Of a DNA stretch of 10,056 nucleotides, positions 1 to 6,566 are shown piece by piece; position 1 is the first letter of the stretch, and every line of letters starts with the position of its first letter. The notes under the pieces were generated by a model. That model was not told the origin of the DNA. It was given only the letters and a program-made list of their open reading frames with translations, and did not search any database. The translations under genes were made by a program, and so were the position numbers. Origin of the DNA: an uncultured Dysosmobacter sp. (GTDB lineage Bacteria > Bacillota > Clostridia > Oscillospirales > Oscillospiraceae); contig CAKSVQ010000078.1 of NCBI GenBank assembly GCA_934504065.1, positions 1-10,056 on the forward strand. Reading direction: 5' to 3'.

Positions 1-1560
1 CGGCTTTACGCCTTTGTTTTCGTAATATCTGTACCCGACGAAAACGCCCTCGTTATAATCGACGGTTTTGCCGTTTCCGACCGCCAGAGAATAAGTCGAT
101 AATTGTTTTTCGTTTTTTACCCACGTTTCGGCAAGTTTACCGCACGGCGAGTATTTTCCCGCAAGCAAATCCGCAATGCCGAAGCAGCCGTTTTCACCGG
201 GAAGTCCGCATAACATAATGCCGTCCGTTTTGCCTGCCCACGGCAATTCGATCACTCCGCCGACAAACAGTAAAACCCCGACTCTTTTTCCCGATTTTAT
301 CGCAGACGAAACGAGTTTGTTTATTGCAGGTGGCAATTTCAGGTTTTTCCTGTCGTAACCTTCGCTTTCGTCTGCTTCGCGCAGTTTACAAGATACGATT
401 ATCTTATCGTAAGGGGAAAAGTCTATATCGCAGGTCGTTCCGCTCTCGGTGTCGCACCCGCGAACGTACTCGTAATCGAGTTTTGTTTCTTTTAACGCAT
501 TTAACAGAGAAATTGCGTTTGCGTTGTTGACGTGCGAACTTCCGCCGCCCTGATAGGGAGTGTCTTCCGTCGCGTCGCCCGTAAACAGTATTTTTTCGCC
601 GCTTTTAAGCGGAAAGAAATTATTTTCGTTTTTCAAAAGAACGACGCTTTCTCTAGCGGCGGTTTTTACTAATGCGAGCGCGGAATCCCTGCTAAAATGT
701 TCGACGGTTTGTTTTCTGTTATCGACGCAATCGAGAACGAATTTCGCAATGCGATCCGCCGCCGTAGATATTTCCGTTTCGGTTATTTCGCCTTTATCGT
801 AAGAGAGTTTAAGCCTTTTATAAATTTCGCCTTCGGGCATCGCAAGGTCGAGTCCCGCTTTAACTGCGGCCGCTTCGTTTACCACCGCACCCCAGTCGGA
901 AACGACGATTCCGCCGAAGTTCCATTCGCCCCTTAATACGTCCGTAAGAAGTTTTCTATTTTCGGAGCAAAAAACGCCATTTACGAGGTTATAGGCGCAC
1001 ATAATCGCTCTTGGAGACGCTTTTTTAACGATAATTTCAAACGCTTTAAGATATATTTCCCGGAGCGTTCTTTCCGTCATTCTCGAATCGGAAAAATTCC
1101 GTCTGTATTCGATATTGTTGCACGCAAAATGTTTTACGCAACAACTTACGCCGACAGACTGCAACCCGTTAATAAAAGCCGCGCCGAGTTCTCCGCTTAC
1201 GACGGGATCTTCCGAATAGTATTCGAAATTTCTTCCGCAAAGCGGCGTTCTTTTAATGTTTACCCCCGGACCTAAAACCATGTCCGAAGAGTTGGCGCGT
1301 GCCTCTTTTCCGAGTGTTTTTCCGAGCCTGAAAAGCAGTTCTTTATCAAAAGAGCAGGCGATCGTGCTTTCCGTCGGATAACAGACGGAAACGTCGCTTT
1401 CGTTTATGCCGAGATGGTCGCCCGTTTTCCGCTGGATTCTAAGTCCGTGCGGACCGTCGCACATAAAAATTGCGGGCAGTAAGCCTTCGATTTCGTAAGT
1501 ATGCCACCATCCGTCGCCCGACAGAAGCCTAATCTTTTGTTCGATTGTCAAATTTTCCAT
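1..1560 (-). CDS. Glycoside hydrolase family 3 beta-glycosidase (beta-glucosidase-like), C-terminus cut by window edge
   Basis: Retaining exo-acting beta-glycosidase that releases a terminal sugar, probably glucose, from an oligosaccharide or glycoside. The reading frame is open from ATG at 1560 to base 1 (520 residues seen). Seen: a TIM-barrel domain with FEYYSEDP (about 112-119), KHFACNN (143-149) and SDWGAV, where Asp222 is the expected catalytic nucleophile. The alpha/beta sandwich domain follows with QGGGSSHVN (337-345) and ESEGYDR (398-404). Glu400 of that motif is the likely acid/base by analogy with GH3 enzymes carrying this motif. The window ends in NEGVFVGYRYYENKGVKP, so the FPFG-type loop and the fibronectin-III-like C-terminal domain usual in about 700-800-residue members should lie outside. 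There is no signal peptide, and 16 cysteines are present in the visible part, which fits a cytoplasmic enzyme. AAGGA lies 7 nt before the start, just after a terminator-like hairpin. The exact sugar specificity (glucose, xylose, other) cannot be read from the sequence. Confidence 0.96.
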   Translation of the reverse strand, partial: MENLTIEQKIRLLSGDGWWHTYEIEGLLPAIFMCDGPHGLRIQRKTGDHLGINESDVSVCYPTESTIACSFDKELLFRLGKTLGKEARANSSDMVLGPGVNIKRTPLCGRNFEYYSEDPVVSGELGAAFINGLQSVGVSCCVKHFACNNIEYRRNFSDSRMTERTLREIYLKAFEIIVKKASPRAIMCAYNLVNGVFCSENRKLLTDVLRGEWNFGGIVVSDWGAVVNEAAAVKAGLDLAMPEGEIYKRLKLSYDKGEITETEISTAADRIAKFVLDCVDNRKQTVEHFSRDSALALVKTAARESVVLLKNENNFFPLKSGEKILFTGDATEDTPYQGGGSSHVNNANAISLLNALKETKLDYEYVRGCDTESGTTCDIDFSPYDKIIVSCKLREADESEGYDRKNLKLPPAINKLVSSAIKSGKRVGVLLFVGGVIELPWAGKTDGIMLCGLPGENGCFGIADLLAGKYSPCGKLAETWVKNEKQLSTYSLAVGNGKTVDYNEGVFVGYRYYENKGVKP

Positions 1561-1578
1561 AAAATATCCTTAAAATAA

Positions 1579-1604
1579 AACCGCCGCGAGAAATTGCGGC
1601 GGTT
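1579..1604 (-). terminator. Intercistronic intrinsic terminator or attenuator between permease and GH3 gene
   Basis: In the 51-nt gap after the second permease, the minus strand reads AACCGCCGC, loop AATTTCTC, then GCGGCGGTT: a perfect 9-bp GC-rich stem. It is followed at once by a U-rich tail, so that the transcript reads GGUUUUAUUUUAAGG. This is the shape of a Rho-independent terminator, although the U tract is broken by one A. The GH3 Shine-Dalgarno (AAGGA) lies directly after the tail. Read-through could give lower GH3 than transporter expression; the stem could equally protect the 3' end of the transporter mRNA. Confidence 0.75.
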
Positions 1605-1611
1605 AGTGTGT

Positions 1612-2499
1612 TCAGCCTTTCACTCCGCCGATTACAACCGCTTTTTCGAAAAATTTCTGAATAAACGGATAAATGCAAAGAAGAGGCAATGAAGAAATCA
1701 GAATCGTTACCATCTGAATACTCGGTCCGTATTCTTCGAGTTTGTTTATGCCTATGCTCATACCGCCCGTTCCTTCCGTCTGCTGAATCATATTGTAAAT
1801 GATAAGCGATAACGGATAAAGGTTTTCGACTTCCTTGGAGAGATAAATTTTAGGCAACATCCAGGAGTTCCACTGCGTTATTACCGAAAACATTACCACT
1901 ACGGAAACATAAGGAATAACGAGCGGCAGAACGATTTTGAAAAGGGTCTGCAAATGTCCTGCGCCGTCGATCTGAGCCGCTTCGCAATAAGCGTCGGTCG
2001 CCTGCATGCCTACGCGAACCATAAGCACGTTAAGCGCGGTGCAGCATCCCGGCAAAACCAAAGCCCAGATTGTATTCGTGAGTCCGAGTTTGTAATTTAC
2101 GACGTATTGCGGAATCATTCCCGCATTTACGAACATCGGCAGCAACATAAATACGAATATAAGATTTCTGAACAGAAAATCTTTTCTCGAAAGAACGTAC
2201 GCGCCGAGCAATGTAAGCAAAAGACCTATCCCCGTATATAATACCGTATAAAGAATCGTGTTAAAATAACTGCGAAGTATCGGATAGTTCTTCCAGACGA
2301 TAGACCACGCTTCGAAAGATACCCCGCCGACGGGTCTGAACAAGAAATCGGACGACGCGTATAAGTCCTTCGGTTTGGATATAGCCGCCATAATAACGTG
2401 CCACATCGGCAGAATGCATACGAGCGCGATTGCGATAAGTATGACGGCGATGATTCCGTCGGCAATAATATCCGACGACTTTTTTTTGATTTTCAACAT
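1612..2499 (-). CDS. Carbohydrate ABC transporter permease, YtcP/CarB-like (CUT1 family, MalG position)
   Basis: Second membrane subunit of a carbohydrate ABC importer, 295 residues. About six hydrophobic segments are seen (near 15-38, 80-104, 111-131, 143-163, 192-211, 262-283). The cytoplasmic EAA loop, which contacts the ATPase, reads EAAQIDGAGHLQTLFKIVLP at 173-192. The C-terminus ending in VVIGGVKG is typical of YtcP-like subunits, which pair with LplB-like permeases and LipO-like binding proteins. GGGAGG sits 6 nt before the ATG and overlaps the stop codon (TAG) of the preceding permease gene, 11 nt upstream, so the two subunits are likely translated together. Known relatives import complex oligosaccharides, for example in rhamnogalacturonan loci of Bacillus. 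The substrate here is inferred only from the neighbours. Confidence 0.95.
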   Translation of the reverse strand: MLKIKKKSSDIIADGIIAVILIAIALVCILPMWHVIMAAISKPKDLYASSDFLFRPVGGVSFEAWSIVWKNYPILRSYFNTILYTVLYTGIGLLLTLLGAYVLSRKDFLFRNLIFVFMLLPMFVNAGMIPQYVVNYKLGLTNTIWALVLPGCCTALNVLMVRVGMQATDAYCEAAQIDGAGHLQTLFKIVLPLVIPYVSVVVMFSVITQWNSWMLPKIYLSKEVENLYPLSLIIYNMIQQTEGTGGMSIGINKLEEYGPSIQMVTILISSLPLLCIYPFIQKFFEKAVVIGGVKG

Positions 2500-2510
2500 C
2501 TTTCGCCTCC

Positions 2511-3452
2511 CTAAATCAACCCGTAAGAAGTTACTTTCTTGTTGAGTTTATTCGAAATCACAAGCAGTATCAGCGTTGCGACCGAATTGAACAAACCTAT
2601 CGCCGTGGTGTAACTGTATTCGGGCGAGTTGGAAGTAAATCCGAGACGGTAAACGTAAGAGCCGATTGTTTCGCCGACTTCCCACGTTTCGCCCGAATAA
2701 AGAACGACTATCTTATCGTACCCGATGGACAGTATCATACCCATACGCAGGGTAAGCATCATCATAATGGTCGGCAGAATAGACGGAAGTGTGATATGGA
2801 ATAGTTTTGCGCATCTACCCGCGCCGTCGAGTTCCGCCGCCTCGTAAAGAGAGGGGTCTATCGAAGACAGCGACGCGACGTAGATAATACTGCCGAAACC
2901 AAGCCCTTGCCAGATATCGGAAATAATAATTATCGCGCGGAAATAACGTTTATCGCCGAGAACGCTCATATCTTCGCCTATCCAGCCCATTTTACCGAAC
3001 CACGAACCGATAAAGCCGTAAGGATCGCAAAAACTCTTGATAAGTCCGCAAACGACTACGAGAGAGATGAAATACGGCATATACGCGCACGTCTGAATCG
3101 AACGTTTGAAGAATTTGTTTTTTACGGAATTAAGTAAAAGCGCGAATATGATCGGCGCGGGGAATGAAAAAATCAATCCCCACAATCCGTAAATCAAGGT
3201 GTTTCGTATCGTCCTTAAAAAGTAAGGATCCTGAAAAAACCTGATAAAATGGGCAAGTCCGACGAATTCGCTTTCAAAAAAACCGTTGCCGAGTTGATAA
3301 TTCTGAAACGCGAGCGCGATACCCGCCATAGGCAGATAACTGAAAAGAACGAAATATACGATAACCGGGAGTATCAGAAGATACAACATTTTATTCTTTT
3401 GAGCGTCGCGTTTCAGTTTACCGAAAAACGTCGATTTTGTTTGCGTTTTCAT
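2511..3452 (-). CDS. Carbohydrate ABC transporter permease, LplB-like (CUT1 family, MalF position)
   Basis: First membrane subunit of the importer, 313 residues. It has a basic N-terminus (KLKRDAQKNK) and about six membrane segments (near 22-42, 83-108, 121-141, 171-193, 222-245, 285-300). The EAA loop is EAAELDGAGRCAKLFHITLP at 204-223. FSYLPMAGIALAFQNYQ after the first helix is characteristic of LplB-type permeases. The large periplasmic insertion of enterobacterial MalF is absent, as is usual for this subgroup. A GAAGG Shine-Dalgarno lies 7 nt before the ATG, inside the 13-nt gap after the binding-protein gene, which supports one transcript. No ATP-binding subunit gene is adjacent. Systems of this kind usually share an MsmX/MsmK-type ATPase encoded elsewhere, which is an inference here. 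Confidence 0.95.
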   Translation of the reverse strand: MKTQTKSTFFGKLKRDAQKNKMLYLLILPVIVYFVLFSYLPMAGIALAFQNYQLGNGFFESEFVGLAHFIRFFQDPYFLRTIRNTLIYGLWGLIFSFPAPIIFALLLNSVKNKFFKRSIQTCAYMPYFISLVVVCGLIKSFCDPYGFIGSWFGKMGWIGEDMSVLGDKRYFRAIIIISDIWQGLGFGSIIYVASLSSIDPSLYEAAELDGAGRCAKLFHITLPSILPTIMMMLTLRMGMILSIGYDKIVVLYSGETWEVGETIGSYVYRLGFTSNSPEYSYTTAIGLFNSVATLILLVISNKLNKKVTSYGLI

Positions 3453-3465
3453 AATGATACCTTCG

Positions 3466-5130
3466 TTAATTTTTCCAGTCGTCGGGAATCGTTCTCGACA
3501 AGAACGCCCTGTAAGACTTTTCGCTTATTTCTACCGCTTTGCCTATATCGTATTGCGAACTTTTAAGCGTGGAGACGTAACTGTCGAACTCTTTCAAAGA
3601 GCGCGTGCCTTTCACGAATTTAATCAGATTTTCGCTGACGTAAGTGTTTACCGCGTTCATGATCTGCGTGTGAGTCGCTCCGTCCGAACCGGTATAAGCG
3701 GCTGTCGCCCTCAGATTATACGCGCCGTCGTTTTTGTACGTCCAGATATTTTCCGCAGATAAAGCTTTTTCGCCTTTGAACACGTCCGTCTTCGTGGTGT
3801 CGTTTTTCGTGGGGAATCCGAACGAAATATACTCGTAAAACCCTTTATCGGGGTTATTTTTTATCTCGTCCGAGAAGTTTTTGCTGCCGTCGGGGTTAAG
3901 CGTATAAGTCTGCCCTTCTACGCCGTAATTCATTAAAGCCGCGCCTTCGTCGGTGTATAAATAGTCGAACCACTCTACGATTTCTTTGGCTTTTGCCTCG
4001 TCGCATTTCGTCGTTACAAACGCGCTCATTCCCAACTTTCCGTTATTGCACACAAGATGATTGACGTCCGTTTTGCTTATTCTCGGCTGAGGAATCGCCA
4101 TAAGATCATAACCCGAAATGCCGTTTGCTTTGCCAAGTTCTATCTTGGAATCGATATAAGTGGACATTTCCGCCCATACCATGGAAAGCGGTTTCGTGCG
4201 GGAAGTTCCTACGGAGTTTTTGTTTTCCGTGGTAAGCCCGTTTGCCGACTGCGCGAAATTCGGATCGATAAAGCCCGCCTTATACCATGCGTTCATCTGT
4301 TCGAGATAATCTTTAAGCCCGTCTTCGACGTAACCGATTTTAAGCGAACGATTGCCGCTTTCGTCAACGTAATCGTAATATGCCGTATCGCCGAGAGCAA
4401 AGCCGAAACCGGCGTTAAGCGTGTCGAGAGAATCTCTGCCCGTAGCGGGGAAACAGAGCGGATATTTAACCGCTGTTTCTTTATCGCCGTCGTTATAAGC
4501 CTTTTTTACTACGGTGAATATATCCGTCCAATGGGAATATAAAGTCGGGGTTAAAAGCGTTTGCCCCTTGCTGTCTTTCTCTCCGAGGTCTTCCCAATCG
4601 GAATAAGTCGTGAACGAATTTTTGTATTTTTCGATTATGTCTTTGCGCATAACCAGTCCGCGCCACGGCTTTTCGATGGGATCGTTTACTACGTAAAATC
4701 CGCCGATTCTGTCGCCGTCTATCGTAGTGCCTTTCCATATATCTTCGTCGGAAGTTATGAGTTTTTTATAGTTTGGCGCATAATTTTTAACAAGATCCGT
4801 TATATCGTAAACGTGTCCGTTATTGATACCCGCCGCGTATCCGTTCGGATAACCGAGCAACAACACGACTTCTGGATACGACTTTGTGGAAAGCATTGTG
4901 GTATAATCGTCGCCGAGAACGAATTTTACTTTTTTACCCGTACGCTTTTCGAGTTCTTTGAACGCATACGAAGTTTCACCGTAGTTTCTTATAGAACTGT
5001 CGGTCTGATAACACCAGATAGTAAAATCGTATTTTTCCTCGTTTTTCTTACAGCCGGCAGCCGAAAAACCCACGGTTGCGGCGACGGCAAAAGCCGCCGC
5101 GCATCCGATCATTCTTTTTAATAATTTCAT
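3466..5130 (-). CDS. Extracellular solute-binding lipoprotein of a carbohydrate ABC importer (LipO/YtcQ-like)
   Basis: Captures the sugar ligand outside the membrane and delivers it to the two downstream permeases. It has 554 residues, long for a family-1 binding protein but normal for LipO-type proteins. Seen: a signal peptide with a basic start, a hydrophobic stretch and the lipobox SAAGC, so Cys27 would be lipid-modified. Then come KYDFTIWCYQTDSS (33-46, first strand), WYKAGFIDPNF (282-292), and TDEGAALMNYGVEGQTYTL (393-411), a motif typical of LipO/YtcQ proteins. AGGTG lies 5 nt before the ATG. It follows the repeat lipoprotein by 14 nt and precedes LplB by 13 nt, so all four genes look like one operon. 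The ligand is probably a plant-type oligosaccharide or rhamnoside, judged by the neighbouring enzymes only. Confidence 0.95.
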   Translation of the reverse strand: MKLLKRMIGCAAAFAVAATVGFSAAGCKKNEEKYDFTIWCYQTDSSIRNYGETSYAFKELEKRTGKKVKFVLGDDYTTMLSTKSYPEVVLLLGYPNGYAAGINNGHVYDITDLVKNYAPNYKKLITSDEDIWKGTTIDGDRIGGFYVVNDPIEKPWRGLVMRKDIIEKYKNSFTTYSDWEDLGEKDSKGQTLLTPTLYSHWTDIFTVVKKAYNDGDKETAVKYPLCFPATGRDSLDTLNAGFGFALGDTAYYDYVDESGNRSLKIGYVEDGLKDYLEQMNAWYKAGFIDPNFAQSANGLTTENKNSVGTSRTKPLSMVWAEMSTYIDSKIELGKANGISGYDLMAIPQPRISKTDVNHLVCNNGKLGMSAFVTTKCDEAKAKEIVEWFDYLYTDEGAALMNYGVEGQTYTLNPDGSKNFSDEIKNNPDKGFYEYISFGFPTKNDTTKTDVFKGEKALSAENIWTYKNDGAYNLRATAAYTGSDGATHTQIMNAVNTYVSENLIKFVKGTRSLKEFDSYVSTLKSSQYDIGKAVEISEKSYRAFLSRTIPDDWKN

Positions 5131-5144
5131 ATCGCACCTGCTAC

Positions 5145-6422
5145 TTATTTAACTTCCGTAACGGTTATATCGCCGAGCGAAGCGTTGGGATAGCCGAAGC
5201 TCATCAGACCTTCGGTTACGGCAACGGTCCTTTCGGCAATTTCTTTTCCCTCGCCTTCTTCGAGAAGTTTTATTTTAAGCGTTTCGCCGTCTTTGACGAG
5301 ATTATAATGACCTTTAAACGTCATGGAAAGAGCGGCTATCGTCATTTCGTATGCGCCGTTTACCCTCATCGTGATAACGACTTCGGCGTTACCGAGAGCC
5401 GCTACGGTTGCCTTGAAAACCGTCTTTTTTTCAAAAGCGTTGAGCGTTCCGAGCGCTTCGGGATAAGGCGTAGTCGCGGGGATTTTTTCAACGTCGTTAT
5501 AAAGCGTATACGTGCCGAGCGTAGCGTTTACGTAGGTCATCGTGATATAAGAACTTTCGCCTTCGGGAACAACCGCCATAGCGTATTTTACTATATCGGT
5601 TTTTCCTTCTTCGAGAAGAGAAATTTCGGTGGGGTTTTCTGCGTTGTCGAGTTTATACGCGCCTTTGCTTTCTACTTTCGCGCTCGTCGGCTTACCGTCT
5701 TTTTCTCCCGATAACGAAACGGAGCAAGCGTACTGTCCGTCGTCCGTAAACGAATAGATTATTTCCGTTACTTTGCCGAGCGGACCTGCTTCCGCTTCGC
5801 TAACGTCCGCAACGAAATTCTGAACGCTTGCGAAAACGACCTTTTCGCCGAGAGCGGCGGGATATTCGAATTCTTTTAACGAACCCCAGTTTGCGCTGTT
5901 GCTGTAATAAGGCATTGCAAGTTTACCGTTGAAGATATGCGTAAACTTGTAACTTCCGTCGTCGAGAGTTTCAAGATCGTAAGTTACCGTTTTTGCCGCG
6001 TCGGGATCTTCGAGAGCCGCGCCGTCTTCCGACTGATTGCCGTAGAATTTCTGCGCAACGGTAAGGGTAACAGCCGTCTTGTCGTCGTTAAGTTTGTACG
6101 TGCCGTTTACGTTAAGGAAAACGGGGGCAAGCACCGCGCCCATCGCGTTAAACGAATGTTCTACGGTGAAAGTTCCGTCTTTCTTCATCGTGATAACGCT
6201 GCTCGTAAATCCTGCGCCAAAGGTGGGGACTACGGCGTAATCGAGATAAAACGCGGTGTCGCTTTCAAACGCGTCCGTTTTTGCTGCAGGCGGTTCTGCG
6301 CTATTACCGGAACCCTGCGAATCCGATCCGTTTCCGCCGTTACAACCGACGAGCGAAAAACTAAGCGCTAAGGCTAAAATTAACGTGAGTATTGAAACAA
6401 ATTTTCTTTTTGACGATTTCAT
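5145..6422 (-). CDS. Putative lipoprotein with three internal beta-rich repeats, function unknown
   Basis: I do not recognise the family. From the ATG at 6422 the protein has 425 residues. That start is preferred over in-frame codons further upstream (to 6485) because it begins a classic lipoprotein signal peptide: MKSSKRK, a hydrophobic stretch, then LVGC with Cys27 as the expected lipidated residue. AAGGAGG precedes it, though the spacing is long (about 11 nt). The upstream codons overlap the promoter. A Gly/Ser/Pro-rich linker (28-48) follows. The rest alternates hydrophobic and polar residues and shows three related units: VITMKKDGTF with NGTYKLNDD (76-122), IIYSFTDDGQY with KGAYKLDN and LLEEG (221-273), and VVITMRVNGAY with KGHYNLVKDG and LLEEG (348-390). 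The pattern resembles lipocalin-like or other small beta-barrel/sandwich repeats. As first gene of a sugar importer operon it may be a surface glycan-binding partner; this is inference. Confidence 0.85.
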   Translation of the reverse strand: MKSSKRKFVSILTLILALALSFSLVGCNGGNGSDSQGSGNSAEPPAAKTDAFESDTAFYLDYAVVPTFGAGFTSSVITMKKDGTFTVEHSFNAMGAVLAPVFLNVNGTYKLNDDKTAVTLTVAQKFYGNQSEDGAALEDPDAAKTVTYDLETLDDGSYKFTHIFNGKLAMPYYSNSANWGSLKEFEYPAALGEKVVFASVQNFVADVSEAEAGPLGKVTEIIYSFTDDGQYACSVSLSGEKDGKPTSAKVESKGAYKLDNAENPTEISLLEEGKTDIVKYAMAVVPEGESSYITMTYVNATLGTYTLYNDVEKIPATTPYPEALGTLNAFEKKTVFKATVAALGNAEVVITMRVNGAYEMTIAALSMTFKGHYNLVKDGETLKIKLLEEGEGKEIAERTVAVTEGLMSFGYPNASLGDITVTEVK

Positions 6423-6448
6423 TTTATCATCGTCCTCCTTATTTTCAT

Positions 6449-6465
6449 CGAGCGTTTGCCGCTCG
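6449..6465 (-). promoter_or_regulatory. Perfect inverted repeat: 5'-end stem-loop of the importer mRNA, or an operator
   Basis: The minus strand reads CGAGCG GCAAA CGCTCG, a perfect 6-bp inverted repeat around a 5-nt loop. If transcription starts at A6469, seven bases after the -10 box, the hairpin begins at nucleotide +5 of the RNA and ends before the AAGGAGG. It could stabilise the 5' end of the mRNA. As double-stranded DNA just downstream of a strong promoter, it could instead be a repressor operator. The sequence does not decide between these. Confidence 0.6.
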
Positions 6466-6475
6466 TGTTGAGACA

Positions 6476-6504
6476 ATTGTAACACTTCGTTTTTTCGGTG
6501 TCAA
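6476..6504 (-). promoter_or_regulatory. Near-consensus sigma-70/SigA promoter for the lipoprotein-importer operon
   Basis: On the minus strand the -35 box is TTGACA (6504-6499, perfect consensus). A 17-nt spacer follows, then the -10 box TACAAT (6481-6476, one mismatch), preceded by TGT, which makes an extended -10. The predicted start is A6469, giving a leader of about 47 nt up to the ATG at 6422. An A/T-rich tract (6510-6520) lies just upstream, where an UP element would be. The promoter sits between the regulator gene and the first importer gene, so it separates the rhamnosidase/esterase/regulator unit from the importer unit. Confidence 0.88.
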
Positions 6505-6566
6505 TAGCCTTTTTTTATTACGACAAAAACTGAAACAAACCGCAAAAATCGCCGCATACGCCGTTT

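Noticed and set aside
4561..5121. Plus-strand open frame of 186 codons with hydrophobic stretches
   Set aside because: It lies wholly antisense to the solute-binding protein. The hydrophobic residues arise from complementing the Lys/Glu/Asn-rich coding strand.
5076..5714. Plus-strand open frame of 212 codons opposite the lipoprotein and binding-protein genes
   Set aside because: It spans the junction of two well-supported minus-strand genes and their Shine-Dalgarno region, and its product has no recognisable domain or signal peptide.
6449..6465. Possible CcpA catabolite-control (cre) site around GGCAAACGCTCGAT
   Set aside because: It has only a partial match to the cre consensus (the AANCG core is present but both outer arms are poor). 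The perfect inverted repeat is better described as a stem-loop or another operator.
6423..6485. Extended N-terminus of the repeat lipoprotein starting further upstream, at up to 6485
   Set aside because: Those codons cover the promoter -10 box, the predicted transcript start and the Shine-Dalgarno, and they would bury the signal peptide behind 21 charged residues.
6540..6566. Possible terminator after the AraC gene
   Set aside because: No stable inverted repeat followed by a U tract was found after the stop codon. Read-through from the regulator into the importer operon therefore remains possible.
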